Source: Methylorubrum thiocyanatum
GTDB taxonomy: Bacteria > Pseudomonadota > Alphaproteobacteria > Rhizobiales > Beijerinckiaceae
Direction of reading: 5' to 3'
Assembly (NCBI GenBank): GCA_014138645.1
Contig: JACJIB010000007.1
Span: 124,001-188,000 of the forward strand
Length of the DNA stretch: 64,000 nt
Shown in pieces: positions 56,464-64,000 of the stretch. Within the stretch, counting starts at the first letter, position 1. The number at the start of each line of letters is the position of its first letter. The notes under the pieces were generated by a model. The model made no database searches. It was not told the origin of the DNA and saw nothing but the letters and a program-made list of their open reading frames with translations. The position numbers and the translations under genes are program-made.

Positions 56464-57830
56464 CAGGCCACCTGCAGCAGGACGGGCTGCGTGCCCTGCG
56501 CCGGCATCGCGTAGAGGCGCCCCTCCGTCACGAGGGCGAGCGGCTGGAGGCCGTAGCCGTCGTAGAGGCCGAACAGATCGACCGGGCGGCCCGCCGCCAC
56601 CGCGAGCAGGCTCGGCAGGCGCGGTTCGGCCCGCAGCGCGAGGCTGCCGCTCGCATCGCCCGCCGCGAAGGCCGCCGTGCTGGCGGCGGCGAGGCGCCCG
56701 AGCCGCACGCTCCCCAGCCGCACCGGCCAGCGCTCGAGCCAGGGCGCGCGCGACAGCGCGTCGGCGAAGGCGTCCCGCGCCGCCGCGACGCTGCCTGCGC
56801 CGGGCAACGCTGCGCCCGCCGCCGGGCCGGCGCGGCCCTCGCGGAAGACGGCGCGCAGCGGCGGGTCACCGGGCTGGAAGGCGAGTGAGCCGGAAAAGTC
56901 CTGGCCGGCGGCGGGTGCCGGCGGCAGGGGCGAGCCCGCGGTCCCGTAATCGATCACCTGGGCCAGGGCACCGTTGGCACGGCCGACGAGCCAGATCGAG
57001 CGCGCGGTCAGCCGGTCCTCCTCCTCGACCGCATGGGCCAGCACCGCCCAGGTGTCGGCATGGTCCGGGCGGGCGGCCATCTCCTCGGCGGTGACGGGGT
57101 AGCCGAGCGCCGCCCGCACGCCCGCCGCCTGTTCGGGCGACAGCGCATCGAGGCGGCGCGCGGCCCGCAGCAACAGGGCGAGGCGGCCGAGGCCGAGGCC
57201 GAGCGCGGCTTCCGGCCGGGGCGCGCCGGGCTGGGGCGCGGCGGCGATCAATCCCGGCAGAGCGCGCACGCGCCGGGCGAGGCCGGGGGCCTGCCCGTCC
57301 ACGAGGCGGCCGGCCATGCGGTCCCAGAAGGCGTAGGGCTCGCTCCGCGCGGCGGCGAGCCCGCGCCGCATCAGGTCGCGCAGCCAGAGATCGAGTTCGT
57401 CGAGTGCCGCCGCGACCCGGTCCTCGCGGGCCTGCCGGCGCTTGGCCTGCGCCCGCTCGTCGACCGGCTTGGCGGGTTCCTTCGCCCGGGTCTCGGCCGC
57501 GGCGGCGCGGCTCTCGCGCCCCTTCATCCACGCGGCGGCCCAGTCCGGCGGCTCGCCCTCGGCGAGGGGCGAGGCCGCATCGACCAGCATCAGGCCGAGG
57601 CCGTGCTTGCAGGGGAACTTGCGGCTCGGACAGGTGCATTTGGAGGCGGGGCCGGCGAGATCCGCCACCGTGCGGTAGGGGCTCGCCCCGCTGCCCTTGA
57701 TCTCGCCCCAGATCACCGTGCCCGCCCGGCCGAGGCCGGCCCATTTCTGGGGTTTCGCCTGATCCTGCCCGGCCTTGCGGCTCGACGCATCGGGGGCGAG
57801 ATCGAGGATCTGGGCAGTCGTCAGGCTCAT
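56463..57830 (-). CDS. SWIM zinc-finger protein, first gene of the operon
   Basis: A 455-residue protein with a SWIM zinc finger near the N-terminus: Cys65-x-Cys67 then Cys74-x-His76 (CTCPSRKFPCKHG). SWIM domains bind DNA or proteins. Before the finger is a GxIKGSGASPYRT strand region; after it are an Arg/Glu-rich helix (90-140) and a long Ala/Arg-rich domain. It heads the SWIM-DUF5691-MoxR-DUF5682-VWA operon, whose promoter should lie in the 195 bp before it. I did not find a clear housekeeping promoter on this strand. Confidence 0.85.
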   Translation of the reverse strand: MSLTTAQILDLAPDASSRKAGQDQAKPQKWAGLGRAGTVIWGEIKGSGASPYRTVADLAGPASKCTCPSRKFPCKHGLGLMLVDAASPLAEGEPPDWAAAWMKGRESRAAAAETRAKEPAKPVDERAQAKRRQAREDRVAAALDELDLWLRDLMRRGLAAARSEPYAFWDRMAGRLVDGQAPGLARRVRALPGLIAAAPQPGAPRPEAALGLGLGRLALLLRAARRLDALSPEQAAGVRAALGYPVTAEEMAARPDHADTWAVLAHAVEEEDRLTARSIWLVGRANGALAQVIDYGTAGSPLPPAPAAGQDFSGSLAFQPGDPPLRAVFREGRAGPAAGAALPGAGSVAAARDAFADALSRAPWLERWPVRLGSVRLGRLAAASTAAFAAGDASGSLALRAEPRLPSLLAVAAGRPVDLFGLYDGYGLQPLALVTEGRLYAMPAQGTQPVLLQVA

Positions 57831-57945
57831 GCGGCTCGCGTGGCTGGATGTCCGTCAGTCGAATCGTTGGACAACCAGATTAGACGGATCGGCTCGATGA
57901 GCAAGTTTTCCTGCGACCCCGATTTTCGCTGAGCCGGCAATCGTC

Positions 57946-57973
57946 TTGACAGCGGCTGATCTGGGACTAAGCT
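57946..57973 (+). promoter_or_regulatory. Promoter-like TTGACA-N16-TAAGCT
   Basis: A perfect -35 hexamer (57946-57951) and a moderate -10 (57968-57973) lie in the gap between the SWIM gene and zwf. They point towards the zwf 3' end, where no plus-strand gene starts. It could drive an antisense or small RNA, or be chance. Confidence 0.3.
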
Positions 57974-58025
57974 GAGAATTATTCCAGTTCACCGCGCCAG
58001 ACGCGCGTCATAGCCTGCGGAGCGC

Positions 58026-59528
58026 TCAGCTCTGCTCCTCCGTGTTGCGCCATTCCCGTTCGAAGGGCAGGCGCCATGCCTGCGGCGCCACGAGCTGGTG
58101 GATCGATTTCGGGCCCCAGGAGCCCGGCGCGTAGAGCCGCACCGGCGGCGGCGCCTCGAGCAGCGGCGTCGAGACCTCCCAGAGCCGCTCGATGCCCTCT
58201 GCCGTGGTGAACAGGGTGTGGTCGCCGCGCATGGCGTCGAGGATCAGCCGCTCATAGGCCTCCAGCACCTCGCCCATCAGGCCGGTATCCTTCATGTTGA
58301 ACTGGAGCGAGAGCTTGTCGAGCCGCATCCCCGGCCCCGGCCGCTTGCCGTAGAACGACAGCGACATCTTCGAGGCATCGGCGAGATCGAAGGTGAGGTG
58401 GTCGGGCCCCTGCGCGCCGACGCCGGAATTGACCGGGAACATGCTTTTGGGCGGTTCGCGGAAGGCGATCGAGATGATGCGCTGGCCCTCCGCCATCCGC
58501 TTGCCGGTGCGCAGGAAGAACGGCACCCCGGCCCAGCGCCAGTTGTCGATGCGGCACTTGAGGGCGATGAAGGTCTCGGTGTCCGATTGCGGATCGACGC
58601 CGGGCTCGGATCGGTAGCCGGCATACTGACCGCGCACCACCTCCCGCGGGTCGAGCGGGAGCATCGAGCGGAAGACCTTGTTCTTCTCTTCCGAGATTGG
58701 GCCGGGTTCGAGGGAGGTCGGCGGCTCCATCGCCATGAAGCCGAGGATCTGGAACAGGTGGGTCACCACCATGTCGCGGTAGGCGCCGGTCGCCTCGTAG
58801 AAGGCGGCGCGGGTGCTGAGGCCCAGCGTCTCCGGCACGTCGATCTGCACGTGGTCGATGAAGGTGCGGTTCCAGATCGGCTCGAACAGACCGTTGGCGA
58901 AGCGGAAGGCCAGGATGTTCTGCGCCGGCTCCTTTCCCAGGAAGTGGTCGATGCGGAAGATCTGGTCCTCGGAAAACACCTCGTGCAGCCGGTCGTTGAG
59001 CGCCACCGCGCTCTCCAGATCGGTGCCGAACGGCTTCTCCATGACGATGCGCGAGCCGGCGGCGAGATCCGCCTCGGCGAGCAGCCGCACCACGGTGAGC
59101 GCGGCGGCGGGCGGCACGCTGAGATAGTGCAGGCGCCGGCTCTCCTGACCGGGATGTGCCTCAGCGAGACCCGACTCGGCGCGGGCCACCGCCGCGGCGA
59201 GCGCCTCGGCGCCGGCCGAGAGCGGCACGTAGTCGAGCCGCTCGGCGAAGGCGGCCCATTCGCCGTCCCCGGCTTGTCGGGTAAAGAACTGGTCGATCGC
59301 CCTGTGCGCGCGTTCGCGGAACGCCTCGACGCCGAGATCGTCGAGGGACACCCCGACGATGCGCAGATCGGGGATGAAGCCGGCACTGAACAGGTGGAAC
59401 AGGCCGGGCAGGAGCTTCCGCTGGGCGAGGTCGCCGGTGGCGCCGACGAGGACGACGACCTGCGGATATTTCGGGCCGACGCCCGCCCCCAGCCGTGACG
59501 CGCGCGATCCTGCCAAGCGGGCCTCCAT
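58026..59528 (-). CDS. zwf: Glucose-6-phosphate 1-dehydrogenase
   Basis: Oxidises glucose-6-phosphate with NAD(P), entry to the pentose phosphate and Entner-Doudoroff routes. The 500 residues have the nucleotide site GATGDLAQRKLLP (29-41), EKPFGTD (164-170) and the active-site RIDHFLGKE (192-200). The start ATG 59528 is about 20 residues before the first strand; the longer open frame runs antisense to the next gene. No pgl or edd neighbour is present. Confidence 0.97.
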   Translation of the reverse strand: MEARLAGSRASRLGAGVGPKYPQVVVLVGATGDLAQRKLLPGLFHLFSAGFIPDLRIVGVSLDDLGVEAFRERAHRAIDQFFTRQAGDGEWAAFAERLDYVPLSAGAEALAAAVARAESGLAEAHPGQESRRLHYLSVPPAAALTVVRLLAEADLAAGSRIVMEKPFGTDLESAVALNDRLHEVFSEDQIFRIDHFLGKEPAQNILAFRFANGLFEPIWNRTFIDHVQIDVPETLGLSTRAAFYEATGAYRDMVVTHLFQILGFMAMEPPTSLEPGPISEEKNKVFRSMLPLDPREVVRGQYAGYRSEPGVDPQSDTETFIALKCRIDNWRWAGVPFFLRTGKRMAEGQRIISIAFREPPKSMFPVNSGVGAQGPDHLTFDLADASKMSLSFYGKRPGPGMRLDKLSLQFNMKDTGLMGEVLEAYERLILDAMRGDHTLFTTAEGIERLWEVSTPLLEAPPPVRLYAPGSWGPKSIHQLVAPQAWRLPFEREWRNTEEQS

Positions 59529-59633
59529 CGGCGCGCCGGATGTGCGCGCACAGGGTGAGGTAGGGTCAGCGCGATTCGTGCCAAGCTTGTGCGGGCACCA
59601 GGGTTCGGACGCGGTGCCGCATCGCGCCGCCGG

Positions 59634-60296
59634 ATGATCCATCCCACCTTCGAGATGATGCCCGCCCATGCCGAACCGTTCGAGGCCACCGCCGCCCGCC
59701 TGCGCGCCTGCCGGCTCTGCCGCGACGCGCCCCTCTTCGGTGCGCCGCTGCCGCACGAACCGCGGCCGGTGGTGCAGGGCTCGGCCACCGCGCGGCTGCT
59801 GATCGCGAGCCAGGCACCGGGCAACCGGGCGCATCGCAGCGGCATCCCGTTCAGCGACCCGTCCGGCCGGCGCCTGCGGGCGTGGCTCGGGCTCGACGAG
59901 GCGGCGTTCTACGATTCCGGGCGGGTGGCGATCCTGCCGATGGGCGCCTGCTTTCCCGGCCTCGACGCCAAGGGCGGCGACCGGCCGCCGCGGCGGGAAT
60001 GCGCGCCGACGTGGCGGGCCGACCTCCTCGCCGGGCTGCCGCGGCTCGACCTGATCCTGGTGATCGGCCAGTACGCGCAAGCCTGGCATCTCGGGCCGCG
60101 GCCCGGCGGCCTGACCGAGACGGTCGCCCGCTGGCGCGCGATCCTGGCGGCCTCCGCCCGACCGCGGGTGCTGCCCCTGCCCCACCCCTCCTGGCGCAAC
60201 AACGGCTGGCTCCGGACGAATCCGTGGTTCGAGGCGGAGCTGCTGCCGGTGCTGCGGGCCGAGGTTGCGGCGGCGATGGCGGGAGCGGCGGAGTGA
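59634..60296 (+). CDS. Uracil-DNA glycosylase superfamily protein
   Basis: A 220-residue protein of the UDG fold but not family 1. It has CRLC (26-29), SQAPGNRAHRSGIPF as the active-site loop (in place of GQDPYH), GACFPG and HPSWRN (184-189). Only two cysteines are seen in the N-terminal pair, so an iron-sulfur cluster as in families 4 and 5 is doubtful. It may be a divergent glycosylase or a nucleic-acid binding relative. Start ATG 59634; 59655 is an alternative. It is divergent from zwf. Confidence 0.78.
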   Translation: MIHPTFEMMPAHAEPFEATAARLRACRLCRDAPLFGAPLPHEPRPVVQGSATARLLIASQAPGNRAHRSGIPFSDPSGRRLRAWLGLDEAAFYDSGRVAILPMGACFPGLDAKGGDRPPRRECAPTWRADLLAGLPRLDLILVIGQYAQAWHLGPRPGGLTETVARWRAILAASARPRVLPLPHPSWRNNGWLRTNPWFEAELLPVLRAEVAAAMAGAAE

Positions 60297-60409
60297 CGGC
60301 CGCTCGAAGCCGCAACCGTCCTGACGGCATCAGGTCGGCCGCGGCTCTTGGTCATTCCTTTTGACGCGCATTCTCTCGACGAACCGGTGACCACTTCGTC
60401 GGACTGCGC

Positions 60410-61963
60410 TCAGAAGAAGAACGTCGTCGTCATGTAGCCGTAGATCGTGTCGCCGGTGTTCGGCGCGTTGGGCGCGTTGCGCAGGACGTCTCCCTTGAGG
60501 AGATAGGCGACGCCGCTGTCGAGCACGACCGAGCGCGGCACCAGCCAATAGCGCAGACGGCCCTCGATCTGGTGCCCGGCGAAGGTGCCGGAGCGGCCGG
60601 TCCGGTCGCGTACGCCGGTCGCGGCGAAGCTGTCGGTCGGGTTCTCGAGCCAGAGGGTGCGATAATCGACGAAGGCGTCCCAGTCGGGGTCCGGCGCGAT
60701 CTCGAACCGGATGCCCGGCGAGATCAGGTTCGCCCGCTGCACGGCGCCGTAGAGGCTGGTCGGGCCGTAATCGAAACGCCGCGCGCCGTAGAGCGTGTCG
60801 AAGCGGGTGTAGCTGTTCGGGTTGGCGCTGTCGCCGCTGGCGTGGTCGTAGTGGAGCGAGAGTCTTGGCGTCCACGCCGCCTCGAAGGTGTAGCCGGCCT
60901 CGGCATGCACGAAATAGGCGGTCACGGGCACGTCCGTCACGTCGGTGACGGCCGCCGTGTTGCGGGCGACGCCGACCTGCCCGATCACTTCGAGCTCGTG
61001 ATCGAACTGACCGGGCTTGGGCACGCGGTAGAGCCGGAAGCCGGGGGTGAACAGGCGCCGGTCGCGGGTCTGGATGCCTTCGAGCTGCGAGCCGGAATCC
61101 CGTTCGAGCAGGCCGTAGCCGTAGGCTTCGAGGATGCCGCCGAGCACGCCCGCCTTGGTGAAGATGCCGCCGAAGAACTGCGTGTCGAGACTCTCCTGAT
61201 CCCACTCGATGCTGTTGCTCAGGATGCCGGCGCGATCGTCCGGCAGGCGGTAATGCGGCAGGGTGTAGAACAGGCGCAGCCGGTCCTTGGCCGCGTTTTC
61301 CCAGTCGTAGGCGATGCCGGTGAAGGCGTTGATGGTGTTGCGGAACTGGTTGCGGGCGATCAGGCGGCGCGAGCCGACATTCTGCGTGAAGCGCCCGACG
61401 GTGAGCGTGCTCACGGTGCCGAGGCCCGCCACATCCGCCATGTCGAAGCCGAGATAGGCTTGGCCGAGTTCGAACGCGTTCACCTCGGTGGTGGCGATGG
61501 AATTGGAGTTCCGGCGCTGGAAATAGGCCCGGCTGTCGAAGATCTCGCCGCCGATCCGCACCGGGCCGGTGTCGTACTCGGCAAACAAGGTGGCCTGCAT
61601 CGAGAACAGATCGTTGGTGGCCGGCGCGGGCGCGGGGCGGAACTGACCGCCGAGCCCTTCCACCCGCGGCCGGAAGGTGCCGTGAATCTTCCAGTTCTCC
61701 GGCTTGCCCAGCGCCTCGTAGAGGGCGAAGTACGGCTTCTGCTGCAGGGCTTGGCCGGGCGCGACCTGGGCGGAGGACGCCGCCGGTACGAGGGCGCCGA
61801 GAAGCGCCGCGATGCGAGCCGGACGCCGCAACGGCGCGCTCCGGCGGCCCGACGCCTGTTCCGGCGCGTTGGCGCCGCACGGTATTCCGGAAACATCGGA
61901 TCTGTTGGCTCGCCCCAGGCCGACCTCGAAAATACTGAGCACAGGAACCCCTTGGCTGATCAA
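60410..61963 (-). CDS. Alginate-export-type outer-membrane porin
   Basis: A 517-residue beta-barrel protein of the alginate export (AlgE-like) family. The N-terminus is long, and the likely signal is IAALLGALVPAASSAQ (cleavage near residue 66), so the true start may be later than 61963. The mature part has alternating hydrophobic strands, many aromatic girdle residues and a C-terminal Phe (TTTFFF), as outer-membrane proteins do. The substrate is unknown. The 362 bp before pyrF hold an AT-rich porin promoter region (61964-62080) but no gene. Confidence 0.85.
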   Translation of the reverse strand: MISQGVPVLSIFEVGLGRANRSDVSGIPCGANAPEQASGRRSAPLRRPARIAALLGALVPAASSAQVAPGQALQQKPYFALYEALGKPENWKIHGTFRPRVEGLGGQFRPAPAPATNDLFSMQATLFAEYDTGPVRIGGEIFDSRAYFQRRNSNSIATTEVNAFELGQAYLGFDMADVAGLGTVSTLTVGRFTQNVGSRRLIARNQFRNTINAFTGIAYDWENAAKDRLRLFYTLPHYRLPDDRAGILSNSIEWDQESLDTQFFGGIFTKAGVLGGILEAYGYGLLERDSGSQLEGIQTRDRRLFTPGFRLYRVPKPGQFDHELEVIGQVGVARNTAAVTDVTDVPVTAYFVHAEAGYTFEAAWTPRLSLHYDHASGDSANPNSYTRFDTLYGARRFDYGPTSLYGAVQRANLISPGIRFEIAPDPDWDAFVDYRTLWLENPTDSFAATGVRDRTGRSGTFAGHQIEGRLRYWLVPRSVVLDSGVAYLLKGDVLRNAPNAPNTGDTIYGYMTTTFFF

Positions 61964-62263
61964 ATATTCTTCGGATTGCTTCGAATTATGGATGTAAACA
62001 AATGATCGTAAAACAGAATGTTATGCCAATTTTCAGCCGCCCGGCAGGAGGTTCTGATATGCTCAAGCTTAGGCGGCGGGAAGAATTTCTTGCCGATCCA
62101 CCACGGACGAGCAGGGTTCTTAATCCGCCACACGCGCCGGAATGGGTGACATAGCCCGGCCTTGCGTCTCCACCGGTCCTTCCCGCACCCGGCCGTCGCG
62201 AGGCGGAAAGGTTCGAAGCGAACAGCCCCGGCATAGTAGGGCCACCGCGAAAACGATCCGGCG

Positions 62264-62291
62264 TTGACAGGCGGCCCTCCTTGGGAGGATC
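62264..62291 (+). promoter_or_regulatory. Possible pyrF promoter
   Basis: TTGACA (62264-62269) lies 57 bases before the pyrF start. The corresponding -10 at about 62286-62291 is poor. I rate it only as a candidate. Confidence 0.3.
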
Positions 62292-62325
62292 GCTGCCCGC
62301 GCCGCCCGCCACGAACGAGAGCCCG

Positions 62326-63024
62326 ATGCCGGAGAGTGCCGACCCCCGCGACCGCCTGATCGTCGCCCTCGACCTGCCCGACGTCGCGGCGGCGGAGCGG
62401 CTCGTCGCGCGCATCGGCGACGCGGCGACCTTCTACAAGATCGGCTATCGGCTCGCCTATGCGGGCGGGCTCGACTTCGCCGCCCGGCTGGCCCGCGAGG
62501 GCAAGAAGACCTTCCTCGATCTCAAGCTCCACGACATCGGCAACACCGTCGAGGAGGGCGTGCGCTCGGCCTCCGCCCTGGGCGCGACCTTCCTGACGGT
62601 GCATGCCTATCCGCAGACCATGCGCGCGGCCGTGCGCGGGCGGGAGCAGGGTCTGAAGATCCTCGCGGTCACCGTGCTGACCTCCTACGACGATGCGGAT
62701 GCGGCGGAAGCCGGCTACGCCCTGCCGGTGGCCGATCTCGTCGCGCGCCGGGCCGAACAGGCGGCCGCGATCGGCATCGATGGGATCGTCTGCGCGGCGG
62801 CCGAGGCGGGCGCGGTGCGCGGAAGAATCGGGCCGTCGGGGCTGATCGTGACGCCCGGCATCCGGCCCGCGGGCGCGGAGGCCGGGGACCAGAAGCGGGT
62901 GATGACGCCGGGGCAGGCGCGGGCGGCGGGCATCGACCACGTGGTGGTCGGGCGCCCGATCACCGGGGCCGAGGATCCCCGCGCGGTCGCCCGGACTATC
63001 GTTGCCGAGATGGAGAACGTGTGA
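62326..63024 (+). CDS. pyrF: Orotidine 5'-phosphate decarboxylase
   Basis: Last step of UMP synthesis. The 232 residues show the catalytic Asp-Lys-Asp array in DLKLHDIGNTV (Asp65, Lys67, Asp70), TVHAYPQTM and the phosphate-binding VVGRPITGA. The stop overlaps the ATG of the DUF1330 gene (TGATG). Confidence 0.97.
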   Translation: MPESADPRDRLIVALDLPDVAAAERLVARIGDAATFYKIGYRLAYAGGLDFAARLAREGKKTFLDLKLHDIGNTVEEGVRSASALGATFLTVHAYPQTMRAAVRGREQGLKILAVTVLTSYDDADAAEAGYALPVADLVARRAEQAAAIGIDGIVCAAAEAGAVRGRIGPSGLIVTPGIRPAGAEAGDQKRVMTPGQARAAGIDHVVVGRPITGAEDPRAVARTIVAEMENV

Positions 63025-63368
63025 TGGCCAAGGGCTACTGGATCGTGCGGGTCGATGTGAGCGACGCGGAGGCCTACAAGGCCTATGCGGCGGCCAACGG
63101 CGCCGCCTTCGCCCGCTTCGGCGGGCGCTTCCTCGTGCGCGGCGGCGCCTTCGAGGCGGTGGCGGGGCAGGCGCGGGCCCGCAACGTCATCGTCGAGTTC
63201 CCGAGCTACGAGGACGCGCTGGCCTGCTGGAATTCCGACCTCTACCAATCCGCCCGCGCCCTGCAGAAGGGCGGCGCCGAGGCCGACATCCTGGTGATCG
63301 AGGGCTATGACGGCCCGCAGCCCGTCGTCTCCGAGCCGTCGCCGACGCCGGGTGCCGCGTCGGAATAA
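63024..63368 (+). CDS. DUF1330 family protein
   Basis: A 114-residue dimeric-alpha/beta-barrel-type protein: KGYWIVRVDVSDAEAYKAY, GGRFLVRGG, NVIVEFPSYEDALACWNS. The family fold is known but its function is not. It overlaps the pyrF stop by one base and is likely co-expressed with it. The last 20 residues are Pro/Ser-rich. Confidence 0.88.
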   Translation: MAKGYWIVRVDVSDAEAYKAYAAANGAAFARFGGRFLVRGGAFEAVAGQARARNVIVEFPSYEDALACWNSDLYQSARALQKGGAEADILVIEGYDGPQPVVSEPSPTPGAASE

Positions 63369-63387
63369 GGCGTCTGGGCGGGCGGCC

Positions 63388-64000
63388 TCAGTCGCCCGCC
63401 GGCCGCAGGGCGCCGAGCAGGAAGGCGATCATCACCGGCAGCGGCGGCTCGATCGCGTTGGGCTGGCGGCCGACCAGCATGGGGTGGCAGTAGCGGGTGA
63501 TCCCGGCGTGGAGGCAGGCCGCGGCGCTCTTCGGGTCGGCGACGGTGAAGGCGCCCTCGCGCACCCCGTCGGCCACCACCCGCGTGAACACCGCGCCGAT
63601 GCGGTCGACATGCGCTTGGCAGACCCCCCAGCTCTCGCTCATCGCCGCCTCGACCATCTCGTGGACGCGCGGATGCGCCTCGAAGCGGCGGCGGCAATCG
63701 TCGTGGAGCGCGGTGACGATCCGGCTGAGCCGCTCGGCCGCGCCGAGCTTCGGCGCGTCGGCGATCGCCGCGATCATCGCCTCGATCTCGCCGGTCAGCT
63801 GCTCGACCACGGCCTCGTTGATCGCCTTCTTCGACTCGAAGAAGCGGTAGACGTTGGCCGGGCTCATCTTGAGGGTGCGGGCGATGTCGGCGACCGTGGT
63901 CTTCTGGTAGCCGATCTCCTGGAACGAGCGGGCCGCCGTCTCCACGATCCGGTCGCGCGTCGTCGGCGCGGCGTCGTCGGAAGGGAGCAGGATCTGGGCC
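63388..64000 (-). CDS. TetR-family regulator, 5' end beyond the window
   Basis: A TetR/AcrR repressor whose frame stays open to the right edge, so the start codon is outside. The visible 203 residues include the HTH region GYQKTTVADIARTLKMSPANVYRFF and a C-terminal TetR ligand domain with FTVADPKSAAACLHAGITRYCHPMLV. The GTG at 63945 is not needed as a start, because helix 1 (RDRIVETAARSFQEIG) extends upstream of it. Targets are probably outside this window; such regulators often control an adjacent efflux operon. Confidence 0.88.
   Translation of the reverse strand, partial: AQILLPSDDAAPTTRDRIVETAARSFQEIGYQKTTVADIARTLKMSPANVYRFFESKKAINEAVVEQLTGEIEAMIAAIADAPKLGAAERLSRIVTALHDDCRRRFEAHPRVHEMVEAAMSESWGVCQAHVDRIGAVFTRVVADGVREGAFTVADPKSAAACLHAGITRYCHPMLVGRQPNAIEPPLPVMIAFLLGALRPAGD

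Overview
The window is high-GC DNA from an alphaproteobacterium. Family content, gene order (an F1-only atp operon, hemE beside a DUF299 gene, hisZ-hisG, an MbfA iron exporter) and the dispersed inverted repeats point to the Hyphomicrobiales (Rhizobiales), most likely Methylobacteriaceae (Methylobacterium/Methylorubrum). This assignment rests on recognition of the genes, not on a database search. I see no rRNA, tRNA, CRISPR array, insertion sequence or integrase.

Layout. 1-8.7 kb: end of a DUF6111-type gene and a CCA-adding enzyme, then the minus-strand operon atpH-atpA-atpG-atpD-(small membrane gene)-atpC. It is flanked by an uncharacterised gene and by a small gene resembling phage-borne PBECR nucleases. 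8.7-24 kb: hemH, a methyltransferase, a 5'-nucleotidase-like enzyme, ung, a receiver protein, parvulin-secA, a class C beta-lactamase-like protein, a phosphopantetheinyl transferase, a Nudix hydrolase, and a PHB-depolymerase-type esterase with a ribbon-helix-helix gene. 24-33.5 kb: the replication-origin neighbourhood. dnaQ, coaE, aroE, maf and the DUF299 pyruvate-dikinase regulator run leftwards and hemE, a Nudix gene and hemJ run rightwards from a 773-bp gene-free region. That region holds a perfect CtrA-type TTAA-N7-TTAA site, clustered GANTC sites, an 18-bp palindrome and TGGGGA (weak DnaA-type) motifs. hicAB, a CDF metal exporter and a GT61 glycosyltransferase interrupt the conserved cluster.

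34-50 kb: hisZ-hisG, a HAD phosphatase, a TetR regulator divergent from a 1138-residue transporter/acyltransferase/acyl-ligase fusion (two matching palindromic operators between them), a toxin-antitoxin island (HigBA-like and VapBC), a DsbA-like oxidoreductase, mbfA, a tandemly duplicated gamma-carbonic-anhydrase-like protein, moaE, an AI-2E family exporter and mqo. 50.3-57.8 kb: a tightly coupled five-gene operon, SWIM zinc finger / DUF5691 / MoxR AAA+ ATPase / DUF5682 / VWA protein. This is the best candidate for a poorly characterised biological system: a MoxR-VWA chaperone pair with a possible hydrolase (DUF5682) and a possible nucleic-acid or protein sensor (SWIM). 58-64 kb: zwf, a second uracil-DNA-glycosylase-like gene, an alginate-export-type porin, pyrF with a DUF1330 gene, and a TetR gene cut by the window edge.

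How the genes connect. hemE, hemJ and hemH are three late steps of haem synthesis. atpHAGDC supplies the F1 catalytic head. coaE and the phosphopantetheinyl transferase make and use CoA. hisZ and hisG form the first enzyme of histidine synthesis. The dnaQ-to-hemE block appears to frame the chromosomal origin. Start codons were chosen by overlap with the upstream gene, Shine-Dalgarno-like sequence and domain boundaries; uncertain ones are flagged.
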